DNA of 64,000 nt from NCBI RefSeq assembly GCF_028769735.1, contig NC_088171.1, positions 75,967,216 to 76,031,215 of the forward strand, read 5' to 3'. The notes beneath the pieces were generated by a model. It saw only the letters and a program-made list of their open reading frames with translations, did no database searches and was not told the origin of the DNA. The translations under genes were made by a program, and so were the position numbers. This document shows, piece by piece, positions 38,073 through 49,033 of this stretch (its first letter is position 1; each line of letters starts with the position of its first letter). Source of the DNA: Zonotrichia leucophrys gambelii (lineage: Eukaryota; Chordata; Aves; Passeriformes; Passerellidae).

Positions 38073-40168
38073 TAGTTTAGTATTGGATGTATAACTGTGT
38101 AAGAATACATAATTTTTGCAACTAACTGACATGTATTTAAAGGAAAGAAACAAGGATAAACCTGTTAACACCTTTCAAAAGTTTTTGAAGAAATAAATCA
38201 AACAGAGATCAAAGCCCACTGATGCTGGTGTCAAAACAGGATGAAATTATCCTTGTCAAAATAATGATGACACCATTTTTAGCTCTAGTTTTCCCATTTT
38301 ATGCTTGTACTTATTTGTCCTTACGATTTTATTACCTTGTCTAATGGACCTTTTTTCCTTAGTAGTATTTGTGCCAAACCATCTACCTGTTCATCACAAT
38401 TTCTCTTATTTTCTCATTAGAGGAATAAGGATTTGTCTTCATATTTCACTATGTAACAAATTTCCTGTACCTTGGATCATCCCCATGGGCAGGTGCAGCT
38501 GCAGAACTTACTAAACTGTTGTATAAATTATCTTTCTAATGGCTTTATACAGGTCATATTTCCTCTGGAATTTCCCTTTATTCAGGTACACCTGAGGCAA
38601 GTAGGGTTTTTAATTAGTTCATTATACTATATGCAGGAATCATCTAGTTATCCTCTCTTAAATCCTTCCCATAGAGTTTAGAACACTCACTTTTTTTCCT
38701 CACTAATTTTGCATGTGTTTTTGATTTATACATATAGGATATAGCAAATGGTATAGGCATGTATGTGTCTCAAGTGCACCTAGTTTTCCTAAGAGTTTTA
38801 ATTTCTTTGTAAAATGGCCTCCACTTAGAATTATTATGTCAATGACTTTGTGTCATCTGAGTTATAAAAAATTCTTTTTTTCCAGATAGCTCACGTAAAT
38901 ATACATAAATATGTGCAGAATATTGATTTTCATTTCTCCTGAAGTACCATATTAAAATATTTCAAGTGAATTATTCTTCCTCTGCAAATACATCTTGGGG
39001 TCTATCAATGAGAAAATATCAGTCTTGTCATAGGCTGAAACAGAGACAGCAAGCGCTGCCAGTGATATTATTTTTATTTTGGTATTTAGCCAAAATGGCT
39101 CTAGATATTTCGGGGAAGCTAAAAAGAGGAAAAATTGGTTTACATTTTCCTGTCCATTAAAGAATGAAGACATCAGCAATCTACATATCCTCCAAGCAGG
39201 AAATCTAAGAGACAAAGATGTCATGTACAGGGTGCTGCTACTTTTATCAGAATTGCACTGTTCTTCATTTGAATTATTCCTTAATAATTAAAATAAAACA
39301 AGTACTCCTGCTTCTTTCCATAGGGATTTGAGAAGATCCATCAGGTTTCTTTATTTTAAGATAAAATATTTGTTGATGAAGATCAGCACAGATACTTGGA
39401 TAGATTATTATTGATCCAGATCTATAGTTCAGCTGATGTGGATGTTATTTTCAGACTAGAGCTATGACAATGTCTCCAGTTTAAAGATATTATAGACTGC
39501 ATTGGAATGCAGGCTTCTAGCCTGGCATGGACTCAACAAATTCATTGATTCCTCATTGTCATTTAAAATGCAGTTCTAAGATAAAAAAGTAATGATTTCT
39601 TTTGTCCTTACAAAGACTGATAAAGCCTTTGTAAAAAAAGGAAAAACAAAAAAAGCTCTAATCAGTTTATGCCATTTTTAGATGTATGCATTTTTGCTGC
39701 TTCCCCTCCAGAACTAGAACTGTAAGGTTGCTTTGCTTTGCTGTACCTCGTATCAATTGGTAAGCACAGGTCAAACGTAAACATGTTAATTATTGATCTC
39801 CATGACAACATTCCATTACCTATCTAAGCCTAAAATAGCTTATCAAATTGAGTAATCTCAGTAGGGATTTTTGACTGCATGATGCAAAAACTGTGCCACA
39901 TAGTGAGAAACAATATAGCCCCTCTATTATTAACTCAAGTGGAGGAAAACAAGTGTGAAACTGAATGCATTTACAGCAGATAAGAAAAGTGTATTATTTA
40001 CCAGTGTCTAATCAATCATGTTTGATAATATAAAGTAAGGATTCCCAGCTCATTTAAAGAAAGATAACATCAGGTAGTTTTAGTTAACTGTGTAGATGGT
40101 ACAACAATTGAAATGCTTGTCAAGTGCAGCTCACTCTCAACAAGAGGTTCTGTCAATGGGCATAGAAG

Positions 40169-40202
40169 AAGATTTCCCTAATTAAGATTTCCCTAATTAA
40201 GA
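40169..40202. repeat. 15-bp tandem duplication
   Basis: Two perfect copies of aagatttccctaatt, followed by the first bases of a third. Confidence 0.95.
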
Positions 40203-41776
40203 CAATTTTCATTTTCAATGTACTTTTTTCTATGTTTCATTGAATACAAAATTTAAAATTGCATTCCGAATTATAGTAAACAGTTGACTTCATAATAAAT
40301 AGGATATGTCCCTCTTGTTTTGCCAGAATTATATTGTTTTCCTGAATTGCTTTGACTTAACTAAAACTACTGATGTACCCAAAATATAATAAGCTGACAT
40401 TTGAAAAAAAGGAGCTGTGCTAAAAGAGGGATGTTGAAAAGATGTATTCTTTAGGGATGGTAGCCAAATAGGTTCCAGTTTGCATTTTGCAATGTGACAT
40501 TGCGTGACAGTTTCTGTTACTTTGTTAGATGCTGATAGAATATTTTCAGTTTTCAAAGCTACAGTTTGATCCAGTGACTTTGCTTAGTTTGAGAGCACTA
40601 CACAATTTTTTATTTTTTTTAATAAGTACTTTTACTGTACTTATTCTTTCCCTGAAGCATTCAGGAAATTCCATTACCTTTTTCACTTTACTAATAGCCT
40701 TTAGTGAACTGGACTAGCTGATGTTTGTTGCAAATGAGGACACCTTAAATGTCTTGCTTCACCATTAAACTTTACAGAGCGTGAACAAAAGCTTCACCAC
40801 GGTGGCAGTGACAGTTTGTTCCAAAAATGAGTGCAGTGGAAATTTTTCACTGTAACTAGTCTGAAATATTTTTAATTGCAAAATACTGTAAGAAGGAAGA
40901 AAAAAAAAGTAGAGCCACATAGTCTTGTACATAATGGAATGAGCAAGCCTAGGAGGTGTTATTGATCACAATATTGCTTGCATCAAATTGTTTTGGCTCA
41001 GCCTGCCTTTAAAAGCAGTTGTCACATTGAGTTCTCATCTGTCTTTGTCACTTTTCTTCATTTCATTAAGGTACTGCCTGCAAGCTAAGGACAGGGTAAG
41101 AACACTGCACTGCAGTTTGATTCCTTAATTCCTTTAGAACCAACATCACTAGGTCTTTGGTAGTGAGATCCCACCGGTCTGTCATGCCCCAGTTTTGGCA
41201 TTGAACCTTCCATCTTGGAGATATGGATCACAGAAAGCATCAAATGCTCTGTGAGTATTACAAGTTCCAGTGATGAATGCAAGTAAAGGAAAAAATTGCA
41301 ATTTGCTATCTTCTATTTGCAACAGCTATTGCTTAAAAATATATGTAAATTGAGGCATCTTATGTACTTGGAATAGACAGATATTTAGAAACAGATGGTT
41401 GTCAATAAGTCAGATATTTCTTCACAAGTGATAACACCTGGTAAATTTTCTATTAATGCTCAATTGTCAGACATAGTTTGACGAATTTTGGCCTTTTGCC
41501 ACATATCTATTAATGAATGTTGCTTTACATTCCTGTACAAGCCTTGTGAGGCACACAATTGTGCCATTAAGGCAAAAGGTTGAATGGAAAATATAATAGT
41601 TGCTTTCTAACAAAAGACCTTTACATTATAGTTTAGCAAATTCAAGACTGGGGATGCTTATATATTACAGTTTATCAAGTACTTTCAGACTGCAGGTTTT
41701 TTATGCAGAGTAGAGTAACCATTTTGCTCTGCTTCTTTACTTAAAGAATTCACTCTTATTGTAATTATGCAAATAG

Positions 41777-41921
41777 AACTTTGTTTCATTTAAAGTTAGG
41801 CATATATAGATATTATAGATATAATAGATATATTAGACGTTAGGCATAACTTTGTTTCATTAAAGGTTAGGCATATATAAATATTATATATATATAATAG
41901 ATGTATTAGACGTTAGGCATA
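41777..41921. repeat. 71-74-bp tandem duplication
   Basis: Unit 1 (41777-41847) and unit 2 (41848-41921) both run from 'aactttgtttcatt' through 'aggcatatata' to 'tattagacgttaggcata', with scattered differences and a small TA expansion in unit 2. 'tagaact' recurs just after unit 2, hinting at a partial third unit. Confidence 0.93.
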
Positions 41922-42794
41922 TGTATAGAACTTCTGGTAAGTATGTTGCATGTTAATAAATATGTTGAAACATTACACCTTCAAGGACAGGAAGGAGTGC
42001 CAATGGAAATTTAAAGAGGCAGAAATATATGCAGCTTTTTCCTATTCCTGAATTGTATAATGCTGTAAAGCCCAATCTTCATATATCCTTATTTATATTA
42101 ATTAAATACACAACTGATTTGCTGCCAATGCACCCATTTTCCCCTCTCCTGTTATCACCTCTTAACCAAACTGTTGCTCACCTTTGATTGTGCTCTAGCT
42201 CATTTGTCTCCTTTATTTCTCTTTCACTTAATACATGACAAAGATAATGAGGAATAAAACCATAAAAATGGTCACATAAACCATACTAGTGCTTGTTGAG
42301 GCTGACAGGATTTGATCTCCTGGAGTCTTGTCTGTGATATAGAAAGGTGAAAAAACTGAGCCTGGTTATTTATTTTCTGACAAATGTTAGCAAAAAGTAA
42401 TCATTTTATTACCTTTCCATGAAATTTCAGTTGAGCTTTAAGCAAGCAAAACTCTTTCTGAGTCAACTAACATGAAAGAGTGCAAATTTAAATCAAGTTT
42501 GGAGTTAATAATGAGCATGAATATAAATAATGTTTTTAATGAATATTCTGGTTTTTGCTGTAACCACTTAATTGTTTCTAAGTCATAAGTGAATATTACC
42601 TTCAGCACTGAAACACTAATACTTAAGAACTGTTACGGGAAGCACAGTAACAAGGACATGTGAAGCCATTATCACATCTGGGTCAAAAAGAAGGAAGAAA
42701 CAGAAAGGCTTGGTGGGAATTACTTTGAGTGGGAAAGTATAATATTTTGTCATTAACTTGAGCCAGATCTGTTAATTATTCCGTTATGTTCATA

Positions 42795-42829
42795 TCTTCT
42801 TTCATGTGAGAGTAACACATGAAAGAAGA
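42795..42829. repeat. Perfect 13-bp inverted repeat, 9-nt loop
   Basis: tcttctttcatgt at 42795-42807 is the exact reverse complement of 42817-42829, around the loop gagagtaac. The right arm is followed by another 'gagtaac', so the loop sequence is partly repeated as well. Confidence 0.93.
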
Positions 42830-44029
42830 GTAACATTTTGATCTGTTTTCTTTGTGTGACATCCCTTTAAAAATAGACCTAGAATGTAGCCCATTTTTTG
42901 TCAAAAGAAGCTATTTTTTAAAAGCCATGCATAAATGCTGTTCTCTGATCCTAAATATTGAATTTCTAAGAGTGATCTTGTCATTGTCAGCAGTTTTCTG
43001 CCCACATCAGCCTATTTCCTGAATTTCCTTACATAAGACCAACAACCATGGTTTTCTGAATTAGTCCCACAGTGTTTGAAAGCTAGTGAGAAGAGATAAT
43101 TCTATATTTTCTCCACCTCTGTGTTTCTCTTGCAATTTATTTTTTTAAATACAAAGCTCACATGAAAAGGTTCATGGTAGGAAAATTAATCCAAGATCCT
43201 AATTTGGTGGTGTGTATTTGATGTCCAACTAGTGGAAAAGAAAAGTTAGTTTTAATTTTAGTTTGAATTTCTATTTTAGACTAGAAGGCAGAAACAACTT
43301 ATTTAACAGTGGACTTCAAAAGGCTGTGCAATATGTAAATTGTTCAAGGATAAATCTTGGCACCAATGATGTCAAGAGCCAATTAATCTTAACTTCTGCA
43401 ATGATGAACTCCTTTTAAGGTATAATAAACAGTAAATTTATGGCATGCTGTGTAAAACTGCTGGAGCTGAATATGTGGATTCTGAGCTTTGGGAGGTGGT
43501 ACTGCTGGCAATATTTTCCATCCTTTGCATCATGAGTGAAATTCCTAGTGGCTGAGAAAAGCACTGACATAAACGCTGTGTGTCAGCATCAAGCCTGGTT
43601 TCTAGTTAAACTCTTAGTGTGAGTCAGTCAGAGTGGACACTAAAGAGTTTTAATGATTTGTGCCACAGTTGCCTTCATCCTCTCTGATTAGGAAGAGATT
43701 GCTGCCTGCTTGTGTCAGAGAGTCCCATCCCTGGAATGGCCATGACTATGTCACATGTATCTTTAAGACACCCTGTCTGGGTGAGCTCAAGCACAGAGCA
43801 GAAATCACGTATTTGTGACCTGTGAATGTGGCCTTGCATGCACTCAGTGTAGGCACATTCCCATATTCCCTATATACAGCTGGCCTCTCCATTCTGTCTC
43901 GAGGAGTGGAGAAGAACCTGGATCAAGATGCTCTCACATGAGTTGTAAGCTGGGGTTTTAGTGAGGGAGGATAGCAGGACTCTTTGAAGGGGGTGATTTG
44001 TGGGGGAATAGAATGTAAGAAAATGAAGA

Positions 44030-44456
44030 CAGTGCAGAAAGTAATCTCACCCCTGAGGAGTTGCAGCTGTGCTAATTCTCAAAGATTAGGAACAGGCCTG
44101 CCCTTAACAGGCCACAGCTGTGTCCAAGGAGGATGAGTGCTGTAAATGAGTGGGTTAGCTGAGTGAGGAGAGAGCTGGAGTTTGTTGGCTGTGTTGTGAA
44201 GAAGAAGGAGTTGGAGTCAGTGCTGTGAGTAGCTGCCCATGAGGAAATCACCAAGAAGGTATGGAACTTTTGAAACAAGCTGACAGAAGTGGAACTTGGC
44301 TGTGGAACTTATTTCTTTCTCTTCAGTCCAAAATGATGTCAGTGTGCTGCTTTTCAAAACCAATCCATCTGTTTTTTGTCTGTGAGGCAAGGATGTGCTA
44401 AAGGAGTAAGGTCACTCACACAAGGACTTGGCGTCCCGTTGGCTCAATTTGGCAGT
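44030..44456 (+). mobile_element. Unassigned interspersed repeat, possibly an LTR
   Basis: This block is less AT-rich than its surroundings and reads like a dispersed avian repeat that I partly remember but cannot name. Landmarks are 'cccctgaggagttgcagctg' at 44050-44069; an inverted pair ggcctg / caggcc at about 44095-44112; a purine-rich stretch with 'tggagtttgttggctgtg' near 44177; 'gtggaacttggctgtggaac' near 44290; 'gtcagtgtgctgcttttc' near 44338; and 'ggcgtcccgttggctcaa' near 44430. A promoter-then-leader order would fit an LTR or leader region of a retroelement. The sequence at 43690-44030 may belong to it. No TG...CA ends or target duplication were found. Confidence 0.35.
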
Positions 44457-44460
44457 TAAA

Positions 44461-47400
44461 AATACAGCCACTGATACTTTAGCTAGATAGAAAATTAGTA
44501 CATGAGCCTAAATAAAATATTTGAGATACTACTTTTTTTTTTTTTTTAAGAAAATCCTTGCTAAAACATGTAATTTTCAAATTAGTTTAGGAGGTTTTTC
44601 ATATGTTGACCTATCAAAAGAGTTTTCCAATGTTGGCACATTGATAAAAATGTTATGGTCTTCTAACTATCATACAAACATTTTAGTTAAACATAAAATC
44701 TGTTTTGAACATTGGTATGGTTTTTTTTTTTGTTTTTTGTCCCTAATGATTTGAGGGAATGAGGTTTTAGAGAGAATGTCAAGGAGATCATAACTCTACA
44801 AAGTCTTAGTGGGAAGGAGTTCCACTTGTCTTGGTGAAATCTTAAATTTGGCAACATAAGCTACTCATACATTATTTATATTATAATGTTATTCAAATGT
44901 GCACATTTCTTAATGATTTTTCCCTAAATCTGCTATATTTCTAAGAACTGGACATCTATTTACTATCTGACTGTGGGTGTCCACTCTATTTCAACAAGGA
45001 TGAGCTTAGAAGAAAGTTCTTCTTCTACCTGAACCATAACCTTTTATAAATTGCCTTCTTGCTTCATTAGGAGCAGACTAAAATAATATGGGGGAAAAGC
45101 TTAACATCTGCTTTTTTTTTTAATCCATATGTTCAGCCCCTAATGCTGTTTCTGTGAACTCAGAAAACAAGTAGGTTCCTTCAAATTGCATCATTCTAAA
45201 CATTTTCTACTTTACTGATTGCTACAAGTATAAAATCCTTGTTTATCATGGAGATTAGTCTGAAAGTAATCAAAACCCTGTCATTCTCAAGGTCCATGAC
45301 TAGAGGACAGAGGCTATGGTATGAAAATATGTAATGCTGCATCTTCTAGTGTAAACAGGGATTAATCTTTGATGTATTGAGCATATTAATCATTATCTAA
45401 AGAGGAGTTCCACAGTAATGCAACTGGAAGAGGCCTAGAGAAAGGAGTGCATCTACCATTAAAGTGGTTATTGATTGAAGGTTAATGTTGTGTGTCTGGG
45501 AGATCACTCTCCATCCTTCTTTTAATCAAATAAGTGCAGAACTGAATGACTGACTAAACTGCTTGCCTAGCTGTTCATCTTATTCAATATGGGATATCAA
45601 CATTGATTGTTTAAAGTAATCCAGTGGCTAAAATTCTACAGCTCTATGTCAACTGGAAATAGTCATGTAGTCATGCTTACCTACCAGTAAAAACTTGATA
45701 CTTTTTTAACTTGGTTCACATTCAAGCTGTTAACATCTATTGCTTATTCCACTCTAAAAAAGGTTGCACCTTTTTCTTCCTCCCATTTAAAACACTCTTT
45801 TCCCTTTTTTTTTTTTTGTATTCTATTATATGGTACGGTGCATTTCTGTATGGTCTTCATATGGAAGAGAATGACAAGGTTGGATAAATGCTCCTGAGGG
45901 ATGGAGAGATGGAGGTAGCCTAGGGAGCATGCTCAGAGATAGGAAGGTTCAGGTGATGTTGGGCTGCAGGCAGCAGCTATGCAGAGTCTTAGGGTAAATG
46001 CCAACCCACACATTGCAGGAGGGATAGGAAGGCTGATAAAAACAGGCAATGAAAATAGAGCGAGGGTCCCAGAATGACAAAATCAAAACATTTTCTTAGG
46101 ACCACAGATTGTGCACAGATAGCTGCTCCAGTCAGAAAATGATTGAGTTGCTGAAATTACACTGGGGGGTGAGGCTGGGGCAGAAATTCCACTTCTTATG
46201 GCAGAGTGCGAAAGGCTTCCCTTTTCTCTTCTGTCTTACTAGTCAGTCAGAATTTTCTATGCTTTCAAAGTAGAAAGGGATGATGAAGAGCTAAAATCTA
46301 ATCACGTAAATTAAATGGCTTAGTCCCTAAATGCTGAAGGATTACACAGGAGTTAACATGGCATTTCAGAGCACATAAATGAAAAGCCCAATTAAAGTCT
46401 GCATAAAGTAGGTTGTGTAAATATCATACCAGTCTAGGACTTGACAGTGTCAACTTGTCAGCTGATATTTCCTCTACTCTGATATATCCTCAGTGGATTG
46501 ACGATTCATTTCTCTGTTTTTCTAGTTTAGGCTTGACCTTTATTCTACAAGGGCCAAAATGAATTGTGGTGCAATCTTCTAGAAACATCAGTAGTGAATG
46601 TCTTGTGTAAAGAAACCCATACAAAATGATTCAGAATGAGTATTTTGTTATCATCTTTTTGTTGTGTGGTCTGAATTTGAGTTTTTAAGCTATATTATAC
46701 TAAAGTCAGTGACAGTTTAAAAGTTAAAAAAAATAATTATCCTCTTATCCTTTGTGGCAGTAATAACTAGTCTGTATAATATGAATGTCATGTACTGTGT
46801 ATCTTTTGAGGAGTTTAATTGTCGCAAGACATAATTCACAGAACACTAAACATTAGTCTGAGTAAAGAACCTATTTCTATTTACAAGGTAATGAAACCTT
46901 CTCTCAAATAATCAACAAGCTAATGAGACTTTCTGAATAACCCTTGACTATATGTTGGTTATTTTTGTAATTTAGATCAAACACTGCTGATAAATAAAGT
47001 AGAAAATCCTTAATTGAATGTAAACATTCAAACAAGAAAAGAGAGAATAAATTAGTTGAAGCCAGAAATGAAAAGGACAAAGACATTCTGAATGGAAGCT
47101 ACTCCAGCCAAGATGATGGTGTAGGAGGCAGAAATGCACTGCATTACTGTCTATTGATTCAAGCACAATAAAGTTTATCCAGGCACAAAGAAGTTTCTTC
47201 CTGATTGCTTACTGAGCTATATAAAGGCTTTCCAATGGACAAAGTAGCAAAATTTTTCCCTAAAAATGTCTGAATTCAACATCATCTCTCCTTTTCTGTA
47301 CTTGCTTGCTTTAATATTTGGTGTCAGACATGAATTTATACTAACAGCCTCAGAGGTTCCTTTGCTTTCACATCACCTGTAAAACAAGCTTTTCAATGTT

Positions 47401-48571
47401 CTTCATGAGGGAGCAGTATTATAAAGACCAGCAAATTCTCCAGTGAACGTGTATGATATCTGAGTACGTTTTCTAAGATAGATGCAAAACTATATTGAGT
47501 TAATAGAATGCTTCTTTTTTTTATTTATATGCATCTATAATGTAGCACAGGTTTTGAAGGAGGAAAAAAAAGAAAACTGCATTTGAAAATGTTGGACAAT
47601 AACCTTGAAGCCCTGAACTTGGCTACTCTCTTCTACATGACATCTCTAGGGACTGGCTTCCAGGGCTTTCTACTTTCCCACATAGCTTATATTTCACGTT
47701 CCTTTGTCTTTCTGTCATTGCCTCTTATCCCCTCTCATCCCTCATATTCAGTGCAGTTATGGATCACACTGCCTGTCCTGCTTTTATGTGGATGCACTCA
47801 GAATGGAGAAAACAGTTATCCCAGCAAATGGCTGGTTGGTCCTGCAGCTGAATGTGTGGGAGAACTGAGAGCAGCACAAACTGAAGAGAAAATGTTTATG
47901 ATGATACTGAGAAACTCTGAAATAAGAACATTTCAATATAGATGTTATTAGTGTCACATCTTTATTTAGAAAAAAAAAAATTTCTTTACCAGTGTGATGA
48001 CTTTGGTATAGGAATGCTTCATTAATGCTTCATTAACAAATCTCATGAAATTAGAATATCAATTCATAGAAGAAATGGAAGAAAAGTCTATGGTTTGGTA
48101 TTTTATTTTTCAATTTTAAAGGAAGTAGTAACTAGTTATTAACATACATTTGTCAGTGGTTTTTTTTCTGGACAAAATTTCCCTTATATACAGCTTTAAA
48201 GCTAAGGTTTTTGTATTTTATGCATGCAAGCTTCTACCTGCTACATGTATATATTTTGCACAATGATGTGTTACTCATTTCTCAAGACACTGGAGGGTAT
48301 TATACATCAAACTAAGGGTTTTGTCATTACCTTGATACATGAGATTCATTTTGCTGGTTGTGAATGTTATGGTTGCTACAGCTGTGAATCACAAACATAT
48401 TTTAAACAAGACCATAAGAAGTTAATCTTTTTTTTAATACAGTGGTGTAATCCTGTGGCCACTTGTCTGTGTTCTTAGCAGTCTCTCTTTAAACATGTGG
48501 TGCATGATAGTCAGTTGAGCAGAAATGAGATTAGTTTTCCTCAGCAAGGGTAATAGTATCTGTTAATGAAC
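44461..48571. other. AT-rich noncoding stretch
   Basis: No gene is supported. A run of 15 T lies at 44533-44547. The frame at 47583-47951 (122 codons) is unrecognised. An 11-bp tandem duplication (aatgcttcatt twice) lies at 48013-48034. Confidence 0.55.
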
Positions 48572-49033
48572 ACTCAGGACAGGAAAGACCTGAACCTGTT
48601 GGAATGGGTTCCGAGGGCCATGAAAATGATCCTCCTGTGAGGAAAGGCTGAAATATTTGGAGTTGTTTAGCTTGGAGAAGAGAAAGCTCCACGGTGGCCT
48701 TGTTCAGTTATTGAAGGGGGCTTATAAAAAAGATGGGAACAAATTTTTTAGCAGGGGCTGTTATGATAGGACAAGGGGTAATGGCTTTATCTGAAGGAGG
48801 TCTAGACTAAATAAAATAAATAAAAGGAAAAATGTTTTTACAATGAAAGTGGTGAAACACTGGAATAAGCTTGCTGGAGAAATTGTGGATGTCCCATCTC
48901 TGGAAGTGTTGAAGACCAGGGTTAATGCTGCTTTAAGCAATGTGCTCCAATTGAAGATGTTTCTGCTCATTACAGGGAAATTGGGACTAGATGACCTTCA
49001 AAAGTCCCTTCCAACCAAAAATATTCTATGATA
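48572..49033 (+). mobile_element. CR1 LINE remnant 4, 3' end
   Basis: This is a short 3'-terminal CR1 copy in the plus orientation, as produced by abortive target-primed reverse transcription. Landmarks are 'ggaaagacctgaacctgttg' near 48582, 'ttgtttagcttggagaagag' at 48663-48682, 'gataggacaaggggtaatgg' near 48764, 'gtgaaacactggaataagc' at 48852-48870, 'ctagatgaccttcaaaagtc' near 48987, and the tail 'tattctatgatat' at about 49022. The ORF2 C-terminal part is in broken frames. It is truncated at its 5' end, consistent with the family. Confidence 0.9.

Larger units (their letters stand above)
37700..44029. other. AT-rich noncoding stretch with short duplications
   Basis: No gene is supported. 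Tandem duplications at 38021, 40169 and 41777 and a perfect hairpin at 42795 are listed separately. Several blocks (37700-37930, 39750-40050, 43290-43460) have even composition and no repeat signature, as conserved noncoding elements often do. That is only an impression. Confidence 0.5.

Noticed and set aside
47583..47951. 122-codon plus-strand frame with a hydrophobic middle
   Set aside because: Hydrophobicity comes from T-rich codons; no homology recognised and no exon boundaries found.
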